18,525 nt of DNA from Porphyromonadaceae bacterium UBA7087 (GTDB taxonomy: Bacteria > Bacteroidota > Bacteroidia > Bacteroidales > Muribaculaceae): assembly GCA_002493515.1 (NCBI GenBank), contig DKYZ01000095.1, forward strand, positions 1-18,525. The letters are read 5' to 3'. Of this stretch, positions 1 to 7,185 are shown piece after piece. Position numbers and translations under genes: made by a program. A model generated the notes under the pieces. It was given only the letters and a program-made list of their open reading frames with translations. It was not told the DNA's origin and made no database searches. Within the stretch, counting starts at the first letter, position 1, and each line of letters starts with the position of its first letter.

Positions 1-97
1 TGGATAGAGTTCCGAATTATGGATTAATCGATTCTAAGTTGCTGTCCATTACGATGTTAGTCAATTTTAAAAGGTAAAAAAAATTTAATTTTTCTTG

Positions 98-105
98 CAA
101 AGGTA
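98..105 (-). promoter_or_regulatory. Candidate leftward promoter -7 element
   Basis: Read on the minus strand this is TACCTTTG, a match to the Bacteroidota -7 consensus TAnnTTTG. No TTTG lies at the usual distance upstream, so this is half a promoter match. It would drive a gene beyond the left edge of the window. The remaining bases from 1 to 159 show only A/T runs and no gene I can support. Confidence 0.4.
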
Positions 106-159
106 ATCATACCGACTGCCACATGGCGACATAACACCGGACAATATCAGGCGGAATTA

Positions 160-2238
160 TCATTTGTCTTCCTGAAAAGTTGACAGCTTCTTCCTGGAGG
201 CCGATGAATTCAGTAAGATTTTCGAGACTACGCCGTCATGCAACCTGATGTATATGCCGGGGGAAAGAGCATTGACATCATCTGTCATCCTTTGTCCGTG
301 CAGGTCATAAATGGCGTCATGAGGAGTGTCTTCAACTTCTACCTCTTCTATGGCAGCGGAATCTGAGACCGTTATTTTTTTACCTTGTCCCATCGGTATC
401 CATATGTCTCCGTATGGATTGCGCATGCTAAGACACAAGACGTAATCACCGGCATGGGAAATGCTTTCATCTTTCCATGTCCATTTATCGACGGTAAGCG
501 CAATTTCAATGGTTTCTTCCGGCTTTAAAGCAACATTAACCCATGTAGACCATCCCTTCACCATTCCATCCTTTATGAGCTCGACACGCACCGGACGCTC
601 AATATTATGGGATATGGAGCTGGACAAAGTCGCATGAAATACAGCTGACGAGCTGAGGTCAAGTTTATCCGGAATGCATGTTTCCTCTATTTCGGGGGTA
701 ACTATCGACTCGATAAACCGGATATCGGAGCCATCGTTTTCCACTAAGGCACAGTATCGTATAGTATAAGGCATGACAATGCCTTGACCCCAGCCTGAAG
801 GACTGACATGAATATCATTATCGAGTGAATAAAGTCCGTCAGGCAATCCTTCAGGGACAATTTTCATCTCACTGTCGAAACGGCCGTAGATTTCCAAATC
901 AGACGAGAGTTCCACAATATTTGACGGGACTGAGGTTCCGTCGTAAAAGGAAGTGAATACCGTTGCAAATTTTGAACCGGCAGGAATGGCAAACGGACCG
1001 TAGTTTTCACATTCGCCCCTCATCCTGAAACTGTCACCGGGATGGAGCGTATGAATTGCCTCGTCATTAAATCCTGTTGCAGGAGTGACATAATATGAAT
1101 CGAGCCACACGGCGTAAGTGCGAGTGCCGGGATTCTCAGGCGATCGGGGATGAATGTTCAACAAGGCACTCTGACTTCCGTTATAGCCGGTTTTCCACGG
1201 CTCATCCATTACCACCGGGTTAAGAAAGTCGATGGCAAAGTATCCGTCGGCCCTTCCATCCCAGCCCCAGTTGAAGTGAAACAGCCCCTCGCCGTCATAA
1301 CCATCGCACACAAACGCATGGCCGGATGAAGTGGAAAAACCACCATACAATATCGGGCCATCACTCATCAACGCGTCATAAAGCAGCTGCGACCAGTCGC
1401 GGAGTGAGAACCACCCACGACGCATATATCTGATGTCATCGCTATAGTCCCAATTGTTGAGCAAAGCCTGTGTGGCATCATTGACATCGGCTCCCGAGGC
1501 TGTCGGGAAATAGTTCATGCGCACACTTCCTCCTACGCCACGCAAAAGATGGGCTACCGCCTGCCTCTGCTCTTCGGTAGTAGCGGAGGTTGAGGAATAA
1601 TCATCAAGCATATTTCCCCAATCAGGTGTATACTGAGAAAAATCTGTATAAATATCGGTTTTTATCTTTTCGGCATAGTATTCCAGCTCTCCCTTACCTT
1701 GCGGCGGCCAACTGTGATATTTCATCACCTGGGCCATAGCGGTGGCCACACATCCTGAAAGGCACCTTTCACCACCATATTCCGGACACTCCAGATTGAA
1801 TGGCTCTTCCTGACCCCATGAAGTATAGCATAAGGGTGAGATGGCCTCACCCACAGAGGAACCGATTGCTACTTCATATCCATTGACGGCGGCCTCCGAG
1901 ACCCGTTGGCTCATATACTGCAACCACTCGCGGAAGCCTGTCGGCAGATTTCCGGCTGAATCATACATCCGGCCATCGCCATATCCTATCACAGCAGGGA
2001 GAGCGTCATCGGCAGGAATCACGACAAACCCATCTTCAGAATCAAAAAGATAGACAGTATTGTTGCCGTAACTGTCGGTCATGGTCTCACATAGCTTATA
2101 TTGGGGAGGTGTGGTAAGTCCCTTTACATGCGAAAGGTTTTGTTTGTTGAGTCTGTCCAAGGCGGCTTCCGGTGTAACAGGAGCGGCCAGAACCGGTATT
2201 GAAGATAAGATGAGCAAGGGTATGTAAATATGCTTCAT
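160..2238 (-). CDS. Secreted C10 family (streptopain-like) cysteine peptidase
   Basis: This is a 692-residue exported cysteine protease. Residues 1-18 form a signal peptide (MKHIYIPLLILSSIPVLA). About residues 20-120 resemble the Spi-type inhibitory propeptide. The catalytic C10 domain follows, with the nucleophile Cys163 in the motif GCVATAMAQVMKYHSWP and the catalytic His307 in GHAFVCDGY, followed by FHFNWGWDG. A beta-rich middle region leads to a Bacteroidales-type C-terminal element (AIYDLHGQRM...PGIYI, about 642-676), which in this phylum often serves as a type IX secretion or surface-sorting tail; here it carries about 16 extra charged residues. The frame stays open to 2277, but the ATG at 2238 is preferred because it begins the signal peptide and because the likely promoter at 2275-2282 overlaps the upstream ATG. 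The gene stands alone, diverging from the radical SAM gene. Its substrate cannot be told; a role in protein digestion or host interaction is inference. Confidence 0.9.
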   Translation of the reverse strand: MKHIYIPLLILSSIPVLAAPVTPEAALDRLNKQNLSHVKGLTTPPQYKLCETMTDSYGNNTVYLFDSEDGFVVIPADDALPAVIGYGDGRMYDSAGNLPTGFREWLQYMSQRVSEAAVNGYEVAIGSSVGEAISPLCYTSWGQEEPFNLECPEYGGERCLSGCVATAMAQVMKYHSWPPQGKGELEYYAEKIKTDIYTDFSQYTPDWGNMLDDYSSTSATTEEQRQAVAHLLRGVGGSVRMNYFPTASGADVNDATQALLNNWDYSDDIRYMRRGWFSLRDWSQLLYDALMSDGPILYGGFSTSSGHAFVCDGYDGEGLFHFNWGWDGRADGYFAIDFLNPVVMDEPWKTGYNGSQSALLNIHPRSPENPGTRTYAVWLDSYYVTPATGFNDEAIHTLHPGDSFRMRGECENYGPFAIPAGSKFATVFTSFYDGTSVPSNIVELSSDLEIYGRFDSEMKIVPEGLPDGLYSLDNDIHVSPSGWGQGIVMPYTIRYCALVENDGSDIRFIESIVTPEIEETCIPDKLDLSSSAVFHATLSSSISHNIERPVRVELIKDGMVKGWSTWVNVALKPEETIEIALTVDKWTWKDESISHAGDYVLCLSMRNPYGDIWIPMGQGKKITVSDSAAIEEVEVEDTPHDAIYDLHGQRMTDDVNALSPGIYIRLHDGVVSKILLNSSASRKKLSTFQEDK

Positions 2239-2274
2239 GACATATGATTTTAGAGTTGCCAATTGATATTGAGG

Positions 2275-2282
2275 CAAAGATA
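2275..2282 (-). promoter_or_regulatory. -7 element of the C10 peptidase promoter
   Basis: On the minus strand this reads TATCTTTG, a full match to TAnnTTTG. Transcription would start near 2270, about 30 bases before the ATG at 2238. The -33 TTTG is not seen at the expected place, so the promoter is incomplete or depends on an activator. Confidence 0.5.
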
Positions 2283-2417
2283 AACAAAAAAATTAAGTCG
2301 TCTATCAGAAAAGCTGAAAAATTTCGGCATTTTCAGGATATTGCACTGCTGGCACCGTTTGCGGCATGAGTGTTGATGCGGAAGAAATCCGCGAGAATCC
2401 GCTTCGATCCGCGATGC

Positions 2418-2448
2418 GTCAGCACAGGCCGTTCGGCCTGTCGCTGAC
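2418..2448. repeat. 13-bp stem hairpin flanked by 8-bp direct repeats
   Basis: GTCAGCACAGGCC pairs with GGCCTGTCGCTGAC around the loop GTTC, leaving one bulged C. The octamer CCGCGATG occurs directly on both sides (2409-2416 and 2449-2456). No T-run follows on either strand, so it is not an ordinary intrinsic terminator. It lies inside the larger inverted-repeat element. Confidence 0.6.
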
Positions 2449-2511
2449 CCGCGATGATGGAGAATCCTATTTTTTGGATTGGATAAGGAAAGGATTTTGC
2501 TCATCGCGGAT

Positions 2512-2537
2512 ATCCCTCCGGCTTACGCCTTCGGGAT
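2512..2537. repeat. Small imperfect hairpin in the repeat element
   Basis: ATCCC pairs with GGGAT and an inner GGC pairs with GCC around TTAC. It is adjacent to the right arm of the inverted-repeat element and probably belongs to the same folded unit. Confidence 0.4.
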
Positions 2538-2663
2538 GGCTTCGCGGATTGCAGCGGATTTTCGCGGATTATTTGCCGTCTGCGCTCACATATGGCTTTA
2601 TCATCTGGGTTGTGGCTGATGTCCACCGGAACTCTGAGGGGCCTGCGGCGCGCGCAGAACACT

Positions 2664-2741
2664 TATTCGCTCCGCTCATATGGGAACTGTCGTGGGAACG
2701 GAGGGGAACATTGAGAGGTGATAAATGGCAACCAAAAATCA
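2664..2741 (+). repeat. Dispersed direct repeat, copy A
   Basis: This copy matches 4973-5038 in the same orientation. The first 32 bases agree at 30 positions (shared core GGGAACTGTCGTGG), then an 11-12 base insertion is followed by a second well-matched block containing ATTGAG, GGTGAT and ATGGCAACCA. The insertion looks like a short local duplication of a GGGGAAC stretch. Both copies contain a ribosome-site-like stretch before an ATG; here that ATG opens only a seven-codon frame (MATKNQE). Confidence 0.7.
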
Positions 2742-2847
2742 GGAATAGACACAATATATAGGGAGGTAACTGCTTGATTTATTTTTGTTTACGCTTGGTT
2801 AGGAGCAGAATTTCGGTAAGAATGCCCTGAATATCAAAGATTATGAT

Positions 2848-2855
2848 TAACTTTG
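2848..2855 (+). promoter_or_regulatory. -7 element in front of the radical SAM gene
   Basis: TAACTTTG matches TAnnTTTG exactly. It ends three bases before the ATG at 2859, so transcription from it would start at or just past the start codon, giving an almost leaderless mRNA. No TTTG sits 20 bases upstream. It may be a real weak promoter or a chance match. Confidence 0.4.
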
Positions 2856-2858
2856 CCT

Positions 2859-3506
2859 ATGGATCACAATAGAAACACAGTAAAGCAGCTGGCTAAGATA
2901 ATCGGCATTGCTCGGCATCGCCTATCGACTGACGGCAATGGCGTTACTACGCTTGTTGCTTTTCATGGCTGTCCGCTCCGCTGCCACTATTGTCTTAACC
3001 CGCAGTCGTGGGATGACGAAGCCCTTTTCCGCGAGTACTCGCCGCAACAGCTCTATGCCGAAACCCGTATTGACGAGCTCTATTTCATCGCTACAAACGG
3101 CGGCGTTACTTTCGGCGGCGGAGAGCCTTTCCTTCGCCTACAGTTTATCCGTGAGTTTCGCGAATTGTGCGGCCCGTCATGGCAACTCAATCTGGAAACT
3201 TCACTCAATGTGCCGCCAGCCTATGTTGAGGCTTTGTTACCGTCGGTAAACACCCTGATTATCGACATCAAGGACATGAACCCCGACATTTACCGTGGCT
3301 ACACGGGTCAGAGCAACTCTCTTGTTCTCGACAATCTCTGCCTGATAAAGGAAACCGGACGGCAAAACGATTGCATCATTCGCATCCCGCAGATACCTTC
3401 CCACAACAGCGAAGCCGACCGCGAGATTAGCCGCAAGGCTATTGAAAGACTCGGCTTAACCCGATTCGATCTATTCATCTACCAGTTCAAACACAACAAG
3501 AAATAG
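2859..3506 (+). CDS. PflA-like radical SAM protein (orphan activase-type)
   Basis: This 215-residue protein has the radical SAM cluster motif C38-x3-C42-x2-C45 (GCPLRCHYC) and the SAM-binding GGE stretch at 87-89 within GGVTFGGGEP. It also has DIKDMNPDIYRGYTG (136-150) and IRIPQIP, which resemble pyruvate formate-lyase activating enzymes and relatives. The extra ferredoxin-like cluster domain of longer activases is absent. Such enzymes bind one 4Fe-4S cluster, cleave S-adenosylmethionine and usually abstract hydrogen from a partner protein or substrate. No glycyl radical enzyme is encoded nearby, so the target is unknown. The frame can be extended to a TTG at 2853, but the ATG at 2859 is the natural start. 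It is followed after 3 bases by the DKNYY lipoprotein gene, so the two are almost certainly co-translated. Confidence 0.85.
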   Translation: MDHNRNTVKQLAKIIGIARHRLSTDGNGVTTLVAFHGCPLRCHYCLNPQSWDDEALFREYSPQQLYAETRIDELYFIATNGGVTFGGGEPFLRLQFIREFRELCGPSWQLNLETSLNVPPAYVEALLPSVNTLIIDIKDMNPDIYRGYTGQSNSLVLDNLCLIKETGRQNDCIIRIPQIPSHNSEADREISRKAIERLGLTRFDLFIYQFKHNKK

Positions 3507-3509
3507 TCT

Positions 3510-4676
3510 ATGGGACCATTATTCTTAATTAAACCAATATTCGCAGCATCAATAATTTTGTTATTGATATTTCTGAAATCATGCACTTTCAGATATGAAA
3601 ACGATGGCCAGGAAGTTACATGGCATACATGGAACGAAGGGACAGGGCATAATTCAAGGAAGGTTAATGCCGACCCGAAGACTTTTGAAGAATTAGACGA
3701 TTACTATGGGCGTGACAAGACACATGCTTTCTATCGCGGTGACTTAATAAAAGGTGCGGACGGAGCATCGTTTAGAGTATTAAAAAAAGGATACGCGGTA
3801 GATCTAACCAACGTATACAATTCCGGAGAAATAATTAAAGGAGCTGACCCTGAGTCGTTCAAGGTTCATTCTGAAGAATTGACAGAGGACAAGAATGATT
3901 TTTATAAAAATGGTACGGCTTTAAATGTAAGAGATAAATCTTCCTTTGAGATTTTGAAAGACAGGTTAGGGAGAAATACAAAATGGGGAAAAGACAAGTA
4001 CAATGGATATTATCTGGATGGTACGGTAATTTCAAGTATTGATTATGCGACTTTTCATCCCATAAAAGCACGAATACCCATGCAATCAGGATGTTATGCT
4101 GCTGATAAAAGTAGAGTATTCTTTAAGGGGAAAGAGATACCTGGTGCAGACCCGGCTACTTTCAAGGAAGTGGATTTTTATATAGGACAGGATAAACATA
4201 GAGTCTACAACAGAGAAATACCAACGCAGATAAAAGACTACAATAAACTTTCTAAAATAGGAACATTGATGTATTCTGACGAATTAAATATTTATGATTC
4301 AAACTTTCATATACTGCAGGATGCTGATGTAGCGACCTTTGAGTATATATCCGAACACTGGTATAAGGATGCTACACATGTATGGTGGAATAATAAAATT
4401 GTCAAAGGTGCAAATCCACAGACATTCCGGCCAGTACCGGTCTCGACATTCTATTCTGGTAAAAAAAGAAGTTCAGGAGACGATTTCAATTATGGAAAAG
4501 ATGACAAGCATGTATTTTGGAATGATTCTATAATTCCCGGTGCTGATGCAGCCAGTTTTGAAAAAATAAATTTCCCGGATGGTGATAGTTGGACTGTGTT
4601 CGACCGTAACCATGTGTATCAGGGCAAAGATTCTCCGAAACTCAGGGAATATCTGCAAAAGAAATACGGCAAATGA
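3510..4676 (+). CDS. DKNYY-repeat lipoprotein
   Basis: This is a 388-residue predicted lipoprotein. A hydrophobic N-terminus (about 9-22) ends in the lipobox-like LKSC with Cys25 as the likely lipidated residue. The rest is about ten degenerate repeats of roughly 25-30 residues. Each has a K/R-D-x3-[VA]-[FY]-[FYW] strand followed by I-x-GAD-x2-[ST]F, for example DKSRVFFKGKEIPGADPATF at 199-218, and GKDDKHVFWNDSIIPGADAA at 329-348. This is the DKNYY repeat pattern, common in envelope proteins of unknown function. The unit at about 226-250 is degenerate. The gene is visibly richer in A/T than the genes to its right, which suggests separate ancestry. It begins 3 bases after the radical SAM stop. 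A membrane-anchored repeat scaffold is the most that can be inferred. Confidence 0.8.
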   Translation: MGPLFLIKPIFAASIILLLIFLKSCTFRYENDGQEVTWHTWNEGTGHNSRKVNADPKTFEELDDYYGRDKTHAFYRGDLIKGADGASFRVLKKGYAVDLTNVYNSGEIIKGADPESFKVHSEELTEDKNDFYKNGTALNVRDKSSFEILKDRLGRNTKWGKDKYNGYYLDGTVISSIDYATFHPIKARIPMQSGCYAADKSRVFFKGKEIPGADPATFKEVDFYIGQDKHRVYNREIPTQIKDYNKLSKIGTLMYSDELNIYDSNFHILQDADVATFEYISEHWYKDATHVWWNNKIVKGANPQTFRPVPVSTFYSGKKRSSGDDFNYGKDDKHVFWNDSIIPGADAASFEKINFPDGDSWTVFDRNHVYQGKDSPKLREYLQKKYGK

Positions 4677-4744
4677 CGAATCAGATTGACAAATTCATAG
4701 CATTAGCAGTAGACATATTATTTATCTATACCTATTAACCATCG

Positions 4745-4761
4745 GTTTCGCGAAGCGAAAC
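4745..4761. terminator. Hairpin downstream of the DKNYY gene
   Basis: GTTTCGC pairs perfectly with GCGAAAC around a GAA loop, about 70 bases after the DKNYY stop codon. No T-run follows on the plus strand, so termination is only a possibility. Confidence 0.3.
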
Positions 4762-4778
4762 ATTCAAACAGATAGGCA

Positions 4779-4798
4779 GGTGGACGAGGACGTCCACC
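4779..4798. repeat. 7-bp stem hairpin
   Basis: GGTGGAC pairs with GTCCACC around a six-base loop, 17 bases after the preceding hairpin. The pair may act together as the end of the radical SAM/DKNYY transcript or be a remnant of an intergenic repeat. Confidence 0.35.
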
Positions 4799-4805
4799 GC
4801 CCGAC

Positions 4806-4853
4806 GCGCCCCGTCTGAACGTTCTTATGTTCTTGGTGCGAATGCGCCCCGTC
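4806..4853 (+). repeat. Short tandem-like repeat, period 38
   Basis: The decamer GCGCCCCGTC occurs at 4806-4815 and 4844-4853, and ATGTTCTTG occurs at 4828-4836 and again at 4870-4878. This suggests a degenerate local duplication. Confidence 0.4.
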
Positions 4854-4972
4854 CTTCTGTTTCATCTATATGTTCTTGAATTGAAGTTCTTTATAATTTT
4901 GCATCAAGCCCACAGGGTGTGTTCTTTCGATTTCTGCGATGTAAAAACGAAGGCAAAGCCGTCACAGAGTTA

Positions 4973-5038
4973 TATTCGCTCCGATCATAAGGGAACTGTC
5001 GTGGAAACATTGAGCGGTGATAATGGCAACCAGAATCA
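4973..5038 (+). repeat. Dispersed direct repeat, copy B
   Basis: This is the counterpart of 2664-2741, in the same orientation but lacking an 11-12 base internal segment. Together the copies bracket the radical SAM and DKNYY genes. This copy ends about 12 bases before the strong hairpin at 5050-5083. Confidence 0.7.
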
Positions 5039-5049
5039 AGATAACACAC

Positions 5050-5083
5050 GACGCCGCTCCGGGATGCTCCCGAGAGCGGCGTC
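5050..5083 (-). terminator. Likely terminator of the yajC-DUF5606 operon
   Basis: GACGCCGCTC pairs perfectly with GAGCGGCGTC, continued by CGGGA/TCCCG around a TGC loop with one bulged A, giving a 15-bp stem. It lies about 30 bases past the DUF5606 stop codon. On the minus strand it is followed by only a weak T-rich stretch. It may serve both converging transcription units. Confidence 0.55.
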
Positions 5084-5112
5084 GCCTATCAAAATTGCAT
5101 ATGGGATTCTTT

Positions 5113-5544
5113 TTATTCCTGCGGGGTCTCTGCAGCCAGCTCGGCGGCGGGCTCTTCCTCGGCGAACTTTGTGAAGCCGGCGTAGAGGAGGATGTTATAC
5201 CAGGTGAAGAGCTTCTTTATGTCGTTGTCATAGACTCTGTCTTTGTCGAAGTCAGGAACGACAGCCTCAAACTCGTCGCGGAGCCTGCCCTCCTTCACCA
5301 ATGCCTTGACATCCAGTTTCTTTCCATCGTTGTGGGCATAGACAAGGTCGAGAATCTCCCCGAGCGGCTTGTCGCCCGAATCGGTATACATCGCTATGTC
5401 GCCAAGCGACACCACCTTGTCGCGCGCATGTATCGGGAATCTCTTTCCGTCAGTCACATCCTCAACTATAAGTGTGCCCTTTCCCTGGCTCACTATCCTC
5501 GTCAAACCGGGACGACCGGTGACCGCCAATATCTCTCTCAACAT
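5113..5544 (-). CDS. DUF5606 domain protein
   Basis: This 143-residue protein matches what I know of the Bacteroidota family DUF5606. The conserved N-terminal block includes MLREILAVTGRPGL, LIVEDVTDGKRFP and ARDKVVSLGDIAMYT, followed by a helical region and a short acidic, alanine-rich tail. It has no signal peptide or membrane segment, so it is probably cytoplasmic. It is the last gene of the yajC operon, 31 bases after coaE. Its biochemical role is not known. Confidence 0.85.
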   Translation of the reverse strand: MLREILAVTGRPGLTRIVSQGKGTLIVEDVTDGKRFPIHARDKVVSLGDIAMYTDSGDKPLGEILDLVYAHNDGKKLDVKALVKEGRLRDEFEAVVPDFDKDRVYDNDIKKLFTWYNILLYAGFTKFAEEEPAAELAAETPQE

Positions 5545-5575
5545 AATATCAGTTTTTTTATTTCCTATTTCCGCC

Positions 5576-6181
5576 TCACGCCTTTCCGGAGCAGCTCCGA
5601 TGCAAGACGGATTCCAAATATCTGTCTATCTGAAGCAGAAGCGAATGAGAGCCGTAATTGCGTATCACGCTCGTCCGCGCCGCCGGAAGGGAGTCGAACT
5701 CGCCACGCTGCGTCCTTATACGCCCGGCGACACTCTGAGCCGTCACACCGTTTCTGCGCATCACCCTATCAATCCTCACATCCTCCGGAGCGTCCACAAG
5801 CCAGATTCCGTCAGCCATCCTGTCAAGACCGGAAGTCACCGGAATGGCCGTCTCCACAAACAGGATTCCGGACTCCGACTCACCGAGCCGCCCCCTTATA
5901 TCATCCCTCACCATGGAATGGATCATGCCGTTGGCAAAACGCCTGAAAGAATCATCGCCGAAGAGCACTTCGGCCATTCGGCGGCGGTCGATACAACCGT
6001 CGGCAGAGCGCAACGTCACTCCGGCCCGTTTCTCCAACTCGCATTTCAGCGCCTCCGAAGCATCCATCAGCTCCTTGGCCCTGGAATCACAGTCGTAGAC
6101 CTCATATCCCTTCAGACGCAACACCCGCGAAACAACGCTCTTGCCGCTGCCGATGCCTCCCGTTATGCAGACCATCTCCAT
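5576..6181 (-). CDS. coaE: Dephospho-CoA kinase
   Basis: CoaE phosphorylates the 3'-hydroxyl of dephospho-CoA using ATP, the last step of coenzyme A synthesis, in the cytoplasm. The 201-residue length is normal. The P-loop GGIGSGKS is at residues 8-15, DCDSRAKEL follows in the CoA-binding region, and FVETAI and LVDAPEDVRIDRVMRR form the typical core and lid. The start at 6181 lies 4 bases after the ybbR stop; a second ATG two codons later is an alternative. coaBC of the same pathway lies about 7 kb to the right in another operon. Confidence 0.95.
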   Translation of the reverse strand: MEMVCITGGIGSGKSVVSRVLRLKGYEVYDCDSRAKELMDASEALKCELEKRAGVTLRSADGCIDRRRMAEVLFGDDSFRRFANGMIHSMVRDDIRGRLGESESGILFVETAIPVTSGLDRMADGIWLVDAPEDVRIDRVMRRNGVTAQSVAGRIRTQRGEFDSLPAARTSVIRNYGSHSLLLQIDRYLESVLHRSCSGKA

Positions 6182-6185
6182 ATCG

Positions 6186-7160
6186 TCAATCCTTCACGAT
6201 GGTATATTCCACACTGTCGTTAACCACAGAGACGTTGACGAGCGACTCCGGATGCTTCGCGATCCTCACCGGAATACGTTTGGTCCTGAGCCTCTCAATG
6301 TCCTCATAGTCAACATAGACCTCGATATCGGTCTCATCCTCGTTAAACCTGTTCATAGGGACGTAGAAACCGACATTGACCTTTGACGGGAACAGGAGAA
6401 GCCCCTTTCCCGCCGGCACGTTCACCGGCTCCACATTGACCGAGACCACCTTGTGCACAAGCGTCTCAACCGGAATACGGACCTGCACCTCGTCAGGAAT
6501 CGTACGGATGCCGGCCATAGGCCGTATCCTCACCTCCATTTTCGTAGACTCCGACAGACCGAGCCGCTCGAAATGCACCGTATAAGCCCTGTGGAGCGTA
6601 TCGAGATTCTCGGATGTGGAATAAGCCACCACCGAGACCGGATCGGAAATGAGCCTGCCGGCTATGACGAAACCAGAGGCGGCGCCCACATCACCGTCAA
6701 TCACCACAGGAATCCTTTTCCCGGGGTTGGTGGTATAGTCGAGCCGGATGGAGTCGATTGAGATGCTGCTGACAGTAGCGTTCGTGCCGAAAGTGTTGCG
6801 CAGGGCCGCCATCATGTCTGCACGCCGATAGCGCAACACGCCATTGGCGGCATACCTTCTGAAATCTATATCAATAGAGGGGTCTTTCAGACGGCCGTGA
6901 CGCATCAGCGACGTGCCCTTGTCGCGGATAGTGACATAGACCTTGTCGGGGACATCCGAGATGAAAGTTACATTCTTCGGGACGTCGTTGATGTTGATCT
7001 TCACGAAAAAGCCATCCTGCATGTTGTCGTTGAGCGCCAGGATATACCAGAAGAGCGCGGCAGTAAGCACGCACGCCAGGAAAATGGCTGCGCTATGGAA
7101 ACCGGAAGTGGCCTTAAGCCTCTTCCAGCGCCCCTTGGCATCTGAGAGCAACGGATCCAT
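6186..7160 (-). CDS. ybbR: YbbR-domain (CdaR family) membrane-anchored protein
   Basis: This 324-residue protein has one N-terminal membrane helix (about 22-43, SAAIFLACVLTAALFWYI) after a short basic cytoplasmic segment. The remainder consists of repeated beta-rich YbbR-like segments exposed outside the membrane. In Firmicutes the relative CdaR regulates the cyclic di-AMP synthase CdaA; whether that holds here is unknown, and no cdaA is in the window. It lies between yajC (25 bases upstream) and coaE (4 bases downstream), an arrangement familiar in Bacteroidales. Confidence 0.85.
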   Translation of the reverse strand: MDPLLSDAKGRWKRLKATSGFHSAAIFLACVLTAALFWYILALNDNMQDGFFVKININDVPKNVTFISDVPDKVYVTIRDKGTSLMRHGRLKDPSIDIDFRRYAANGVLRYRRADMMAALRNTFGTNATVSSISIDSIRLDYTTNPGKRIPVVIDGDVGAASGFVIAGRLISDPVSVVAYSTSENLDTLHRAYTVHFERLGLSESTKMEVRIRPMAGIRTIPDEVQVRIPVETLVHKVVSVNVEPVNVPAGKGLLLFPSKVNVGFYVPMNRFNEDETDIEVYVDYEDIERLRTKRIPVRIAKHPESLVNVSVVNDSVEYTIVKD

Positions 7161-7185
7161 GCAGTGGCGGAGTTACGAAGGCCGA

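Larger units (their letters stand above)
2380..2577. repeat. Inverted-repeat element built of 10-bp ATCCGCGA units
   Basis: The left arm (2380-2417) holds three tandem decamers, ATCCGCGAGA, ATCCGCTTCG and ATCCGCGATG, starting at 2387, 2397 and 2407. The right arm (2539-2577) is the reverse complement of nearly the same three decamers. The arms match at 27 of 31 bases across the decamer block. Between them are two further hairpins, so the roughly 200-bp unit can fold into a long branched stem. It resembles a small non-coding repetitive or MITE-like element. No flanking target duplication was identified and no transposase is present. Confidence 0.6.
2283..2847. other. Gene-free stretch rich in repeats and hairpins
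   Basis: Between the diverging peptidase promoter and the radical SAM gene I find no credible protein gene. An open frame at 2366-2761 exists, but it runs straight through inverted repeats and hairpins and has no family resemblance. The stretch holds an inverted-repeat element (2380-2577), a strong hairpin (2418-2448), a smaller hairpin (2512-2537) and one copy of a dispersed repeat (2664-2741). Confidence 0.6.
4677..5112. other. Gene-free stretch between convergent genes
   Basis: No credible gene is visible. The stretch contains two short hairpins (4745-4761 and 4779-4798), a short direct repeat (4806-4853), the second copy of the dispersed repeat (4973-5038) and a strong hairpin (5050-5083). 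An open frame at 4827-5174 crosses these repeats and is judged accidental. Confidence 0.55.

Noticed and set aside
17..49. 10-codon frame (MDSNLESINP) on the minus strand behind the leftward -7 element
   Set aside because: Too short and without context inside the window. It could be a leader peptide of a gene beyond the edge, but nothing supports it.
2366..2761. 131-codon open frame on the plus strand
   Set aside because: It runs through the decamer inverted repeat, two hairpins and the dispersed repeat, has a composition driven by those repeats and resembles no family I know.
2283..2847. CRISPR array suggested by the regular 10-bp units
   Set aside because: The units are too short and contiguous, with no spacers, and no cas genes are present.
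2283..5112. Insertion sequence or integrative element around the radical SAM pair
   Set aside because: No transposase, integrase or clean terminal inverted repeats are visible. Only the diverged direct repeats support mobility, so no mobile element is called.
4827..5174. 115-codon open frame on the plus strand
   Set aside because: It crosses repeat copy B and the 5050 hairpin and enters the DUF5606 gene antisense. There is no credible ribosome site or domain.
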